A DNA stretch of 64,000 bases from Mesorhizobium sp. M2E.F.Ca.ET.219.01.1.1 (GCF_004016445.2 NZ_SADT02000004.1:186001-250000), one strand, 5' to 3'; positions 6,880-16,857 are shown, counted from the stretch's first letter. Notes: generated by a model from the sequence alone, not told the origin. Translations and numbers: made by a program.

Positions 6880-7812
6880 TCAACTGCCGCCTTTGCTGTA
6901 TTGCGAATGCTCGAAATAGAGCACCATGCAAAGGCCGATCAGAAGCGGAATGATGAGATAGAACAGGCGGAACACCAGAAGCGCGGCAAGCACGCCCACA
7001 GGGTCCATGTCGGACAGGCCGGTGAGGAAGACGACCTCGAACACGCCAAGCGCGCCCGGCGCATGCGACAGGAGCCCGATCGAGAACGAGACCATGAACA
7101 CGCCGAGCACCACGAAATAACCGGGATTGCCGGCTTCGGGCAGGGCAAAATAGATGATCGCGGCGGCTGCCAGCAGCTCGACCGGCCCGATCAGCAACTG
7201 TCGCGCCACGATCGGCAGCGCCGGGTAGTGGAGCTCGAAGCTGCCGATCTTCAGCGGTCTCAGCCCCAGCCAGCTGCCGAAGGCATAGGCGCCGACGAGG
7301 ATGAGCATGGCCAGCCCCGCGGCGAAGGCGGCGCCATGGTGCGGCGCGCCGGTGAAGCGATCGATGATCTGCGGCTCGAACAGCAGGACGAGGCCGCCGA
7401 GGAAAACGCTGGACAGGATGAAGGTGAACCAGCAGATCGCCACCAGCACGCCGATCTCCTGGCCGGTCAGCCCCCTTGTGCCATAGGCGCGATAGCGGAT
7501 CACCGCGCCCGAGAACACCGAGCCGCCGATATTGTGCGACACCGCGTAGGTTGTGAAGGAGCACAGCGTGACGAACAGCCACGACACTCTCTTGCCGATA
7601 TGTAAGAGCGCAATGTGGTCGTAGCCGGCGAGCGAGGCATAGGCGACCAGTGAGCTCAGCGCCGCGAGCACCCAGCCGCGCGGCGGGATCGCGGCGATGC
7701 CGGCCCAGACATCGTTCAACGAAATGCCGCGCAATTCGTGGATGAGCAGCCACAGCGAGAACGCGACGGCCGCGATGCCTATTACCGGCCAGAAATAGCG
7801 CCTCCAATTCAT
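6880..7812 (-). CDS. YbhN/UPF0104-family membrane protein (lysylphosphatidylglycerol synthase TM-like)
   Basis: This is a 310-residue inner-membrane protein with about eight hydrophobic segments. Family marks include the H-N-I-G-G-[ST]-V-x-[ST]-G segment (SHNIGGSVFSGAVIRYR, near residue 92), a Y-R-x-Y-G-x-x-G motif after it and the late S-H-A-P-G-[AG]-[LI]-G-V-F-E segment near residue 250. These belong to the flippase-like transmembrane region of lysylphosphatidylglycerol synthases (UPF0104, YbhN). The C-terminal aminoacyl-transferase domain is absent, so it probably acts as a stand-alone lipid-handling membrane protein whose substrate is unknown. It diverges from the ppx gene. A GC-rich hairpin at 6866-6891 overlaps its end. 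Confidence 0.8.
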   Translation of the reverse strand: MNWRRYFWPVIGIAAVAFSLWLLIHELRGISLNDVWAGIAAIPPRGWVLAALSSLVAYASLAGYDHIALLHIGKRVSWLFVTLCSFTTYAVSHNIGGSVFSGAVIRYRAYGTRGLTGQEIGVLVAICWFTFILSSVFLGGLVLLFEPQIIDRFTGAPHHGAAFAAGLAMLILVGAYAFGSWLGLRPLKIGSFELHYPALPIVARQLLIGPVELLAAAAIIYFALPEAGNPGYFVVLGVFMVSFSIGLLSHAPGALGVFEVVFLTGLSDMDPVGVLAALLVFRLFYLIIPLLIGLCMVLYFEHSQYSKGGS

Positions 7813-8061
7813 GGCGTCGTCATCATGCGTTGCAGCTCATTGTTTGATGGTGCCCAACCTCTTCGAACCCGCATTTGAGACATGCCTGATTGAAGCCGGC
7901 TATTCAACCGGCACGACATTGCCCGACGTGACCTTGGCAAAATTCGGATCAATGCGCTCTTGGTGATTGTGAACGGCACTGCTACTCTGTTGCCAACTTG
8001 AAACAAACCGAGGTGCCTGCTGCGTCCGTTCCCGGTTCGCGCGGCGCCGGAAGGAACTGAA

Positions 8062-9450
8062 GTGGAAGACCACGATACCGGCGCGGGCGCGTCGGCAGTG
8101 GGCATGTCCGGGGCATCGCCGACGCAGTCGGCGAGCCCGCAACAGGTGCGATTCAGTCGCCACGCGGGTGCGCACCAAAGACATGCCGACCCCAGACATC
8201 CCGGCCCCAAACATGCCGGCCCCAAACATGTCGACCAGAGACAAACTGGCGCCAGTCAGGCCGATCAGCCGAAAGGCAAGACGCGCAAGCGCCGCAAGCG
8301 CAAGCGCGGTCGCAAGGTGTTCGCGCGCGACGAGAACGGCGCCGTGCCGCAGCCTGCGCCTGCCGGCACGACGGCAAGCCAGCCTCCGAGCCCGCCCTTG
8401 CAGGCTGAGCGAAGGCCGCCGCTCCAGTCTCCACCACGTCCGCCGCCGCAGGAATTGCCTGTCTTCGCCGCGCTCGACCTCGGCACCAACAATTGCCGGC
8501 TGCTCGTCGCGGTGCCTGGACGTCATGGCCAATTCCGCGTCATCGACGCTTTTTCGCGCATCGTCAGGCTGGGCGAGGGGCTGACGGCCAGCGGCCGGCT
8601 CGGCCAGGCGGCGATGGATCGTGCTGTCGAGGCGTTGAAGGTGTGCGGCGAGAAGCTGCGAAACCGCAAGATCAGGAAAGCCAGGCTGATCGCCACCGAG
8701 GCCTGCCGCTCGGCCGCCAACGGCGTCGAGTTCCTGGATCGCGTCGAGCGCGAGGCCGGGCTGAAGCTCGAGATCATCGACCGCCAGACCGAGGCACGCC
8801 TTGCCGTTTCCGGCTGCGGCTCGCTGGTCGAGCGCGACACGCAGGGCGTGGTGCTGTTCGACATCGGCGGCGGCTCGTCGGAAATCGCGCTGATCGACCT
8901 GACCGGACGGCGCTCGCCACGTCTGGCCAATCACATCGTGTCCTGGACGTCGCTGCCCGTCGGCGTCGTCTCGCTTGCCGAACGCTTCGGCGGCCGCACC
9001 GTGACGCGCGAGACCTTTGCCGCGATGGTCGACGATGTGGCCGCGCGGCTGAAGGCCTTCGATGGCCGCGACCGGCTCGCGCATGTGCTGGCCAGCCCCA
9101 ACTTCCATCTGCTTGGCACCTCCGGGACGGTGACGACGCTCGCCGGCGTGCATCTCGATCTCGAGCGCTACGACCGCCGCCGCGTCGACGGGCTGTGGAT
9201 GGACCGCGACAGCGTCGATCGCATGATCGAGCGGCTGATCGGCTGGGATTTCCAGCAGCGTTGCGCCAATCCCTGCATCGGCGCCGACCGCGCCGACCTC
9301 GTGCTCGCCGGCTGCGCCATTCTGGAGGCGATCCGCGGTGTGTGGCCATCCGAGCGGCTGCGTGTCGCCGATCGCGGCCTGCGCGAGGGTATCCTGAGCG
9401 AGCTGATGGCCGATGACGGCGTCTGGCGCGATGGCGGGCGCGGCGCATGA
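8062..9450 (+). CDS. ppx: Ppx/GppA-family exopolyphosphatase with basic N-terminal extension
   Basis: This 462-residue protein uses a GTG start with AAGGA 6 bases upstream. Residues about 133-450 form an actin-like Ppx/GppA phosphatase: AALDLGTNNCRLLVA is the first phosphate loop, VVLFDIGGGSSEIALID the second and HLLGTSGTVTTLAG the third. It would release phosphate from polyphosphate or hydrolyse pppGpp. The first 130 residues are an unusual low-complexity extension rich in His, Pro and Gln, followed by a very basic KGKTRKRRKRKRGRK stretch; it is partly encoded by a 15-bp tandem repeat (8180-8254). The stop codon lies inside a dispersed palindrome shared with ribD, and rlmE follows 55 bp downstream. 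Whether it prefers polyP or pppGpp cannot be told. Confidence 0.85.
   Translation: MEDHDTGAGASAVGMSGASPTQSASPQQVRFSRHAGAHQRHADPRHPGPKHAGPKHVDQRQTGASQADQPKGKTRKRRKRKRGRKVFARDENGAVPQPAPAGTTASQPPSPPLQAERRPPLQSPPRPPPQELPVFAALDLGTNNCRLLVAVPGRHGQFRVIDAFSRIVRLGEGLTASGRLGQAAMDRAVEALKVCGEKLRNRKIRKARLIATEACRSAANGVEFLDRVEREAGLKLEIIDRQTEARLAVSGCGSLVERDTQGVVLFDIGGGSSEIALIDLTGRRSPRLANHIVSWTSLPVGVVSLAERFGGRTVTRETFAAMVDDVAARLKAFDGRDRLAHVLASPNFHLLGTSGTVTTLAGVHLDLERYDRRRVDGLWMDRDSVDRMIERLIGWDFQQRCANPCIGADRADLVLAGCAILEAIRGVWPSERLRVADRGLREGILSELMADDGVWRDGGRGA
8180..8254 (+). repeat. 15-bp in-frame tandem repeat in the ppx N-terminal extension
   Basis: Five degenerate 15-bp units can be read in register at 8180, 8195, 8210, 8225 and 8240, the middle ones of the form AACATGCCGGCCCCA. 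They encode five-residue units such as H-A-G-P-K within RHPGPKHAGPKHVDQRQ. Units decay to either side, as in a slipped-strand minisatellite. Confidence 0.75.
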
Positions 9451-9491
9451 TCCCAAAAAGTGGAAGCCGGTTTTTGGAAAAGATCATGCGC
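9443..9491. repeat. Dispersed palindrome (copy 1) containing the ppx stop codon
   Basis: The arms GCGCATGATC (9443-9452) and GATCATGCGC (9482-9491) are exact reverse complements. Between them is CCAAAAAGTGGAAGCCGG followed by TTTTTGG. The same core occurs at 55284-55332. The TGA of ppx (9448-9450) is part of the left arm, and rlmE starts 15 bp later. This class of ATGATCC-type palindrome is common in Rhizobiales intergenic DNA (from memory). Confidence 0.85.
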
Positions 9492-9505
9492 GAGGATGAG
9501 CGCTC

Positions 9506-10201
9506 ATGACGAAGAAACCTGAAAAGCCGGGCTCGGCCAGCTTGCGCGTCCTCAAGACCCGCATCAAGAAGAAGAGCGGCTTGAAGGAATCGTCGCGCCG
9601 CTGGCTCGAGCGCCACATGAACGATCCTTATGTGCAACGCTCCAAGGCCGACGGCTACCGCTCCCGCGCCGCCTACAAGCTGATCGAGATCGACGACAAG
9701 CACCATTTGCTGAAGCCCGGCATGAAGGTGATCGACCTGGGCGCCGCGCCTGGCGGCTGGTGTCAGGTGGCGGCTGCGCGGACGAAGTCGACGGCGGAAA
9801 ATCCGCATGTCGTCGGCATCGACTATCTCGAAATGGATGCAGTTCCGGGCGCGGTCATCCTGCAGATGGATTTCCTCGATCCCGATGCGCCGCAAAGGCT
9901 TGCCGAGGCGCTGGGCGGCCAGCCGGATGTGGTGCTGTCCGATATGGCAGCACCCACCACCGGCCACCGCCGCACGGATCATCTGCGCACCATGCATCTG
10001 TGCGAAGTCGCGGCCGATTTCGCGCTGCACGTGCTCAAGCCCGGCGGCCATTTCCTCGCCAAGACCTTTCAGGGCGGCGCCGAAAACGAGCTCTTGTCGC
10101 TGCTGAAGCAGAATTTTCGGTCCGTCCATCATGTGAAGCCGCCGGCTTCAAGGGATGAATCGGTGGAGCTTTATTTGCTGGCGAAGGAGTTCAAGGGGTA
10201 G
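9506..10201 (+). CDS. rlmE: 23S rRNA (uridine-2552 2'-O) methyltransferase RlmE
   Basis: This 231-residue protein methylates the ribose of U2552 in the A loop of 23S rRNA, using S-adenosylmethionine, during late assembly of the 50S subunit. The sequence shows the FtsJ signature: SRAAYKLIEID (first catalytic Lys), MKVIDLGAAPGGWCQVA (SAM loop), VVLSDMAAPTTGHR (catalytic Asp), HFLAKTFQGGAENEL (second Lys) and SVELYLLAKEF (Glu), completing the K-D-K-E tetrad. The basic N-terminal 45 residues (KTRIKKKSG) fit rRNA contact. It follows ppx at 55 bp and may be co-transcribed. A palindromic repeat pair follows the stop codon. Confidence 0.96.
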   Translation: MTKKPEKPGSASLRVLKTRIKKKSGLKESSRRWLERHMNDPYVQRSKADGYRSRAAYKLIEIDDKHHLLKPGMKVIDLGAAPGGWCQVAAARTKSTAENPHVVGIDYLEMDAVPGAVILQMDFLDPDAPQRLAEALGGQPDVVLSDMAAPTTGHRRTDHLRTMHLCEVAADFALHVLKPGGHFLAKTFQGGAENELLSLLKQNFRSVHHVKPPASRDESVELYLLAKEFKG

Positions 10202-10204
10202 GCT

Positions 10205-10390
10205 CCCCCTTCTCCCCTTGCGGGAGAAGGTGGCCGCGAAGCGGCCGGATGAGGGGTGTTGGAAGGATCGCTGCGGCGAAGAAATATGCGCTTGAAGCAT
10301 ACTATTCTTCCGCGCCTCATTTCTTCCAGCACCCCTCATCCGTCTCGGCGCTATCGCGCCGATCCACCTTCTCCCACAAGGGGAGAAGGG
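10205..10390. repeat. RIME-like palindromic element, two facing modules
   Basis: The left module (10208-10258) is a CCTTCTCCCC/GGGAGAAGG hairpin, a GGCCGCGAAGCGGCC hairpin, then GGATGAGGGGTG. The right module (10330-10389) is the mirror image, CACCCCTCATCC, then a GGCGCTATCGCGCC hairpin, then CCACCTTCTCCC. About 70 bp separate them. The same modules recur at 18672, 22588, 38476 and 42672. It lies between convergent rlmE and the MFS gene. Confidence 0.8.
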
Positions 10391-10396
10391 AAAGGC

Positions 10397-11818
10397 TCAC
10401 TTCCCCGCCCCGCCCACCGATTCCAGGGTCTTCGGCGTGGCCAGCCGGCCATGGCCCGACACCGCACTGCCGGCCTCTGGCGCAAGCCGCATGAAGGTGA
10501 TCGATGCTGCGGCGGACACTGCCGCCACAATGAAGAAGGCGAGGTGGAAGTCGCTGAGCGTCAGCGGCCCGCCATGGATCGAGGTCGAGACTTCGAGGAT
10601 GCCGCCGGCCAGCGCCACGCCGAGTGCGATCGACAATTGCTGGAAAACCGCGGTGATCGGCGTCGCCTTGCTGGTGTCGGCGGGCGTGATCTCGGCGTAG
10701 GAGAGCGCATTGACGCCGGTGAAGAACATCGAGCGGATGAAGCCGCCGACCAGAAGGATCGCTAGCATCAGCACATAGGGCGTCTGCGGCGTGAACAGGC
10801 CGTAGATGGCGATCGAGGCGGCCGCGACCAGCGAGCCCCAGATCAGCACGCGCCGGAAGCCGGCGAGCCGGAAGAGCAGCGCGGTGACGAACTTCATGCC
10901 GATGGCGCCGATGGCCGAGACGAAGGTGATCATGCCCGACTGGAACGGCGTCAGCCCGAAGCCGATCTGGAACATCAGCGGCAAAAGGAACGGTACGGCG
11001 CCGATGCCGATGCGAAACAGCGAGCCGCCGAGCACGGAGGATCGGAAGACCTGGTTGCGGAACAGCTCCAGCGCCAGCAGGGGGTTCTTGGCGCGACGCG
11101 CGTGCATCAGATAAAGCACGCCGGAGATCACTCCGACCGCCACCGTGATGAAGCCGGCCATCGGCGGCAGCGCCGGCAGGCTGACCACGGAAAGGCCAAA
11201 GACGACGCCGGACGCTGCGAGACCGCTGAGCACAAATCCAGGGAAGTCGAGCGGCGGCGTCTCGGCCGGCGCGGTTTCCGGCAGATAGCGCGTGGCAAGC
11301 CAGATGCCCAGCAGTCCGATCGGCACGTTGATCAGGAAGATCCAGTGCCAGGTCAGATAGGTGGTGATGAAGCCGCCGATCGGCGGGCCGACCAGCGGTC
11401 CGACCAGCGCCGGCACGGTCAGCCAGGACATTGCCGCGACCAGCTCGCTTTTCGGCGTGGCGCGCACCAGCACCAGGCGGCCGACCGGCGTCATCATCGC
11501 GCCGCCTATGCCCTGCAGGAAGCGCGACACCACGAAAGCCGGCAGCGAATTGGAAAAGGCGCAAGCGACCGAGCCGGCGATGAACACACCGATCGCGGCG
11601 CGGAACACGTTCTTTGCCCCGAACCGGTCCGCCATCCAGCCGCTGATCGGAATGAAGATCGCCAGCGACACCAGATAGGCCGTCAGCGCCAGCTTCAGCG
11701 CGATCGGGCTGGTGTGGATGTCGACCGCGATCGCCGGCAGCGACGTCGCGATCACGGTCGAATCCATGTTCTCCATGAAAAGAGCGACCGCCAATATGAG
11801 CGGGATGATGCGGTTCAA
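10397..11818 (-). CDS. MFS drug exporter, DHA2 (EmrB/QacA) type
   Basis: This is a 473-residue integral membrane protein with 14 probable transmembrane segments. Family marks are the FMENMDSTVIATSLPAIA segment in the first helix (motif D1 of 14-TMS exporters), GWMADRFGAKNVF (motif A) and RFLQGIGGAMMTPVGR with VGPLVGPPIGG (motif C) in the first half. It should use the proton gradient to export hydrophobic compounds; the substrate is unknown. I place the start at TTG 11818 because the protein becomes family-like there and an AGGG lies about 10 bases upstream; an in-frame ATG at 11947 would add 43 hydrophilic residues. It converges with rlmE. No dedicated repressor gene is next to it. Confidence 0.85.
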   Translation of the reverse strand: MNRIIPLILAVALFMENMDSTVIATSLPAIAVDIHTSPIALKLALTAYLVSLAIFIPISGWMADRFGAKNVFRAAIGVFIAGSVACAFSNSLPAFVVSRFLQGIGGAMMTPVGRLVLVRATPKSELVAAMSWLTVPALVGPLVGPPIGGFITTYLTWHWIFLINVPIGLLGIWLATRYLPETAPAETPPLDFPGFVLSGLAASGVVFGLSVVSLPALPPMAGFITVAVGVISGVLYLMHARRAKNPLLALELFRNQVFRSSVLGGSLFRIGIGAVPFLLPLMFQIGFGLTPFQSGMITFVSAIGAIGMKFVTALLFRLAGFRRVLIWGSLVAAASIAIYGLFTPQTPYVLMLAILLVGGFIRSMFFTGVNALSYAEITPADTSKATPITAVFQQLSIALGVALAGGILEVSTSIHGGPLTLSDFHLAFFIVAAVSAAASITFMRLAPEAGSAVSGHGRLATPKTLESVGGAGK

Positions 11819-11991
11819 AGGGAAACGCCCTGATTTGTCTTTACCAAGCTGGAGCCAGGCTGGGGGCGAGCTGGCACGCCCGGCGGTTATCACGCCTTGG
11901 CCCGAGTGTCGCATTAAATTGCTGTCACTTTTGCGCGAACGCACCACTGGTGGTCATCGCAACTGCTTGCCAAAGGTGACACCGATCCACT

Positions 11992-12014
11992 ATTGTAGTG
12001 AATATAACTACAAT
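11992..12014. promoter_or_regulatory. Palindromic operator upstream of the toxin-antitoxin pair
   Basis: ATTGTAGT (11992-11999) and ACTACAAT (12007-12014) are exact reverse complements separated by 7 bp, starting 36 bp upstream of the antitoxin ATG. Type II antitoxins usually repress their own operon through such a site, so this is the likely autoregulatory operator. Confidence 0.6.
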
Positions 12015-12027
12015 CTAGGTGCAAATT

Positions 12028-12273
12028 ATGGATGAAGCCGTTTCTGCTGCCGAAGCCAATCGCAAGTTTTCCCTCATTCTTCGTGGCGTGCGGGATGGCC
12101 AGAGCTATGTCGTGACCAGTCATGGCCGGCCTGTGGCTCGGATTGTGCCCGCGGAGAAGAGCGAAGGCGTGGCTTCTCGCTCGCGGGCATCGCTGCTGTC
12201 GCGTCTCAGGCGCCAGCCTGTTGTCAACGCCGGAAAATGGACCCGCGACGAACTTTACGAGGACGACCGGTGA
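12028..12273 (+). CDS. Phd/YefM-family antitoxin
   Basis: This is an 81-residue protein. The N-terminal half, AVSAAEANRKFSLILRGVRDGQSYVVTSHGRPVARIVP, is the Phd/YefM DNA-binding fold (A-[AK]-x(2)-F-x(3)-[IL] and [VI]-T-x-x-G-[KR]-P-V-A-x-[IL]-V-P). The C-terminal tail, ending in WTRDELYEDDR, is the probable toxin-neutralising segment. It would bind and inhibit the PIN toxin encoded just downstream and repress the operon through the palindrome at 11992-12014. I chose ATG 12028, which has AGGT 8 bases upstream; a GTG at 12019 is also in frame. The stop overlaps the toxin's GTG start. Confidence 0.88.
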   Translation: MDEAVSAAEANRKFSLILRGVRDGQSYVVTSHGRPVARIVPAEKSEGVASRSRASLLSRLRRQPVVNAGKWTRDELYEDDR

Positions 12274-12719
12274 AAGTCGCAATCGACACCAATGTCCTTG
12301 CCTATGCTGAAGGTGTGAACGACGCGGAAAAACGCGACATCGTCCTCGAACTGCTGGCTAACGTTCCGCAAGAGGGGACGGTCATTCCTGTTCAGGTTCT
12401 TGCCGAATTGTTCAATGTGTTGGTGCGCAAGGCAGGTCGATCGCATGCAGAAGCCCGGGACGCACTTCTGAACTGGCGCGATGCATTCCCAGTTGCCGAA
12501 ACGGCGCCCGAGGCGATGATGATGGCCGTGGACCTGGCCGCAGACCATCGATTCGGCATTTGGGATGCGGTCATTCTGTCCACAGCCTCGCAATCGGGTT
12601 GCCGGCTGCTCTTGTCGGAGGACCTGCAACATGGCTTCACTTGGGGCGGCGTCACCATCGTCAATCCCTTTGTGTCACCGCGCCACGAGTTGCTCGACGA
12701 CCTGCTGGGCACCAAATGA
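12270..12719 (+). CDS. vapC: VapC-type PIN-domain ribonuclease toxin
   Basis: This is a 149-residue PIN-domain protein. The acidic metal-binding residues can be placed: D6 in VAIDTNVLAY, E46 in VLAELFNV, D99 in FGIWDAVILSTA and D118 in LLLSEDLQHG. VapC toxins are Mg2+-dependent endoribonucleases that cut tRNA or rRNA when their antitoxin is degraded. The GTG start at 12270 overlaps the antitoxin's TGA, so translation is coupled. The partner is a Phd/YefM-type antitoxin rather than AbrB-type VapB, a common combination. An intrinsic-terminator-like hairpin follows at 12810-12838. Confidence 0.9.
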   Translation: MKVAIDTNVLAYAEGVNDAEKRDIVLELLANVPQEGTVIPVQVLAELFNVLVRKAGRSHAEARDALLNWRDAFPVAETAPEAMMMAVDLAADHRFGIWDAVILSTASQSGCRLLLSEDLQHGFTWGGVTIVNPFVSPRHELLDDLLGTK

Positions 12720-12809
12720 GAAGCAGGCGCGCCGCGCAACGACCGGCTTTTCTTCCGTCCCGGGACGTGTTACCAGCCAGCGCCAATCCTGAAAGGGAAG
12801 ATGAGAGTC

Positions 12810-12838
12810 GGCGCTGGCCAATCGGCCCAGCGCCTTTT
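12810..12838 (+). terminator. Intrinsic terminator or guaB-leader attenuator
   Basis: GGCGCTGG (12810-12817) pairs with CCAGCGCC (12827-12834) and is followed by TTTT. It ends about 21 bases before the guaB start codon, so it either ends the toxin-antitoxin transcript or sits in the guaB leader, where it could attenuate expression. Confidence 0.6.
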
Positions 12839-12859
12839 CCGCATTCAAAAGGACTGGCC

Positions 12860-14362
<1,503 letters not shown>

Positions 14363-14966
14363 TCGGGAGGCCGATCAGTCCGATCGCCAGGGCGGACTGC
14401 GGCGCGATTTGAGTGTGGCGGTGCTGCGGCTGTCGCGTCACGCGGCGGCCCTTTCCCTTGCCTCGATTGCGCTCTTCCTCGCCATGACAGCGCTGGAGTT
14501 CCTGTATTTCCAGCGCCTGAGCGGCGGCCTGGCCTCGCTCGACATCCGCGTCGCCGGCTTCACCCCCGACGAGGGCATGGCCTGGCTCACGGCGCTCGGC
14601 CAGCGCGGCGGCGAGATCATCATCGTCTGGCACTATCTGACCTTCGACCTTCTGTTCCCGGCGCTGCTGTCGCTGACGCTGGTCAGCCTCATCCTCGTTT
14701 TCGGGCGGCAGCTCAGCACCTTCCGCGCCATGTCGGTGCAGTTGCAGGCACTGTTCTCGCTGGTGCTGGTACTTCCCTATGCGGTCGCCGACTATGCCCA
14801 GAACTTTGCCGTCGCGCGGCTCTTGTCCGATTTCCAATCGGCCAATCCCGATTCGCTGGCGTTCGCCTCCTTGCTGACCGTCACCAAATTCGCGCTGCTG
14901 GCGATCCCGGTCTTCGTCATCGCGATCTTCGCGCTGGCCGGACAGCGGCGGCGCTGAGGGCCACGG

Positions 14967-15386
14967 ATGCGCCAGACCGCCATCTTCTGGCCGATGTTGG
15001 CGCATGTGCTCCTCGTCTATATCGTCTATCTGGTGATGCTGAAGCGGCGCTACGCGGCCGTTAAGTCTGGCGAGGTCAGGGTCAGCCAGTACAAGCTCCG
15101 CTCGACCGAGCCAGCCTTGAGCGTCACCGTCGCCAATAATCTGATCAACCAGTTCGAGCTGCCGGTTCTCTTCCACGTGCTCTGCCTGGCGCTGTTCGTC
15201 ACCAACGGCGTGAACTATCTGACGCTGGCGCTAGTGTGGCTGTTCATAGCCACGCGCTATGTACACGCCTGGGTGCATCTCAACGGAAACCATGTGCCGC
15301 ACCGCACCAGCGTCTTCTTCCTCGGCGCGGGAATACTTCTCATCGGCTGGACCTGGTTCGCGCTGCACCTGCTTGGAGCGGTGTAG
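14967..15386 (+). CDS. MAPEG-family membrane protein
   Basis: This is a 139-residue four-helix membrane protein of the MAPEG family (membrane-associated proteins in eicosanoid and glutathione metabolism). Typical features are ANNLINQFELPVLFHVLCLAL (the N-x-x-E-x-P pattern of the second helix) and LFIATRYVHAWVHLNGNHVPHR, which matches the R-x-x-H motif region. Bacterial members are mostly uncharacterised; some have glutathione transferase or peroxidase activity. It directly follows the membrane protein gene. It converges with rnd, the two stops being only a base or two apart. Confidence 0.85.
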   Translation: MRQTAIFWPMLAHVLLVYIVYLVMLKRRYAAVKSGEVRVSQYKLRSTEPALSVTVANNLINQFELPVLFHVLCLALFVTNGVNYLTLALVWLFIATRYVHAWVHLNGNHVPHRTSVFFLGAGILLIGWTWFALHLLGAV

Positions 15387-15387
15387 C

Positions 15388-16539
15388 TTAAAGATCGAAC
15401 ACCGCGATCCTGCGCTTGTCGAACTTGATGCCGATCTCGCCGCGCACCAGCCTCAGCGCTTGCTCGCCGAAAACGGCGCGCCGCCAGCCCTGCAGTGCCG
15501 GCACGTCCGCTTCGTCGCCCTCGGCTGCTATGCGGTCGATGTCATCGCTGGAGGCAAGCACCTTGGTGGCGACGCCTTCCTTTTCGGCGACGATCCTGAG
15601 CAGCACCTTGAGCAGTTCCGCCGCAGCGCTGGATCCTTCCGGCGGCTGCACGCTCTTCGGCAATTTCGGCATCGCATCTTTGGGCAGCGCGAGGGCGGTA
15701 TTCACCGCGCCGAGCAGCGCGCTCGCCGTGGCGGACCGTTCCCAGCCTTTCGGGGTGGTGCGCAGCTTGCCAAGCGCCGCCGCGTCGCGCGGCGCCTGTT
15801 GCGCGATCTCGTAGATCGCGTCGTCCTTCAGCACGCGGCCGCGCGGCACGTCGCGCTCGCGCGCCTCGCGCTCGCGCCAGGCGGCCACCGCCTGCACGAT
15901 CGCCAGCTCCTGCGGCTTCCGCAGCCGCATCTTCAGCCGCTTCCACGCATCCTCGGGATGCGGATCATAGGTCTCGCGCGAGGTGAGGATATCCATTTCC
16001 TCATTGAGCCAATGGCCGCGATCCTCGCGCTTCAGCTCGGCGCTGAGATGCTGGTAGACCTTGATCAGATGGGTAACGTCGGCAAGCGCGTATTCAAGCT
16101 GCTTGTCGGAAAGCGGCCGATGGCGCCAGTCGGTGAAGCGCGAGGATTTATCGAGCCGCGCTCCCGTGACCTTCTGCACCAGCTGATCGTAGGAAACGCT
16201 GTCGCCGAAGCCGCAGACCATCGCCGCCACCTGCGTGTCGAACACCGGATGCGGCACCAGATTGCCGAGATGGACGATGATTTCGATGTCCTGGCGCGCC
16301 GCGTGGAAAACCTTCAGCACCGCTTCATTGGCCATCAGCCGGAAAAACGGTTTTAGGTCAATGCCGGGCGCCAACGGATCGATCAGCGCCTCGATCCCAG
16401 GCGCGGCGATCTGGATCAGGCAGAGGATTGGCCAGAAGGTCGTCTCGCGGATGAATTCGGTATCGACGGTGACGAATTCCGACTTTTCGAACGCCGCGAT
16501 AACGCTCTCGAGTTCTTCTTGTGTGGTGATGACGCGCAT
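15388..16539 (-). CDS. rnd: Ribonuclease D
   Basis: This 383-residue 3'-5' exoribonuclease trims tRNA and other small RNA precursors. The start is placed at MRVITTQEELESVI because the preceding in-frame residues are not family-like. The DEDD catalytic motifs are visible: Exo I VTVDTEFIRE (D, E), Exo II KVFHAARQDIEIIV (D) and Exo III LEYALADVTHLIKVY (Y-x(3)-D). A first HRDC domain follows at about residues 205-285 (QELAIVQAVAAWREREARE) and a second, weaker one near the C-terminus. It is divergent from aspS and looks intact. Confidence 0.94.
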   Translation of the reverse strand: MRVITTQEELESVIAAFEKSEFVTVDTEFIRETTFWPILCLIQIAAPGIEALIDPLAPGIDLKPFFRLMANEAVLKVFHAARQDIEIIVHLGNLVPHPVFDTQVAAMVCGFGDSVSYDQLVQKVTGARLDKSSRFTDWRHRPLSDKQLEYALADVTHLIKVYQHLSAELKREDRGHWLNEEMDILTSRETYDPHPEDAWKRLKMRLRKPQELAIVQAVAAWREREARERDVPRGRVLKDDAIYEIAQQAPRDAAALGKLRTTPKGWERSATASALLGAVNTALALPKDAMPKLPKSVQPPEGSSAAAELLKVLLRIVAEKEGVATKVLASSDDIDRIAAEGDEADVPALQGWRRAVFGEQALRLVRGEIGIKFDKRRIAVFDL

Positions 16540-16857
16540 CAAATCGCTTTGGCACAATATTAGGCCTCTTTCAATTTCAGCCGCGCGCGCTTTCGTCAAG
16601 CGCCGCAACGCCGCCGCGCACCGCTAACTTTCGCGAAAGCGCCTTGCTTCCCTATCGGAATGGCCAAGGATCAAGGAACATATCTCCCGTTTTATAGGCT
16701 GTGCGCTTGGCGCAGGCGCATTTCCGGCAGAGCAAGGGTAGCGACGGAGCCCGATATATCGCTGTGTGACCGGTTGCCTTGACAAAGCCGGCCTCTCATG
16801 CGCTTTTCGCGCCAATTTTCGAGCCGGGCTGGTGCCCGCAATTTCCGGACTTTACCC
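16540..16857. other. Divergent rnd/aspS control region
   Basis: This 318-bp gene-free stretch must hold the promoters of both genes. A good -35 element TTGACA lies at 16779-16784 toward aspS, but the matching -10 (about 16802) is poor. A small CGGGC/GCCCG hairpin lies in the aspS leader near 16824-16838. I see no riboswitch or T-box pattern. Confidence 0.4.

Noticed and set aside
10205..10390. CRISPR-like repeats
   Set aside because: The repeats are facing palindromes, not evenly spaced direct repeats, and no cas genes are in the window.
10317..11564. Second minus-strand frame within the MFS exporter gene
   Set aside because: It is the same-strand alternate frame of the 14-helix exporter and is Arg/Gly/Ala-rich without helices.
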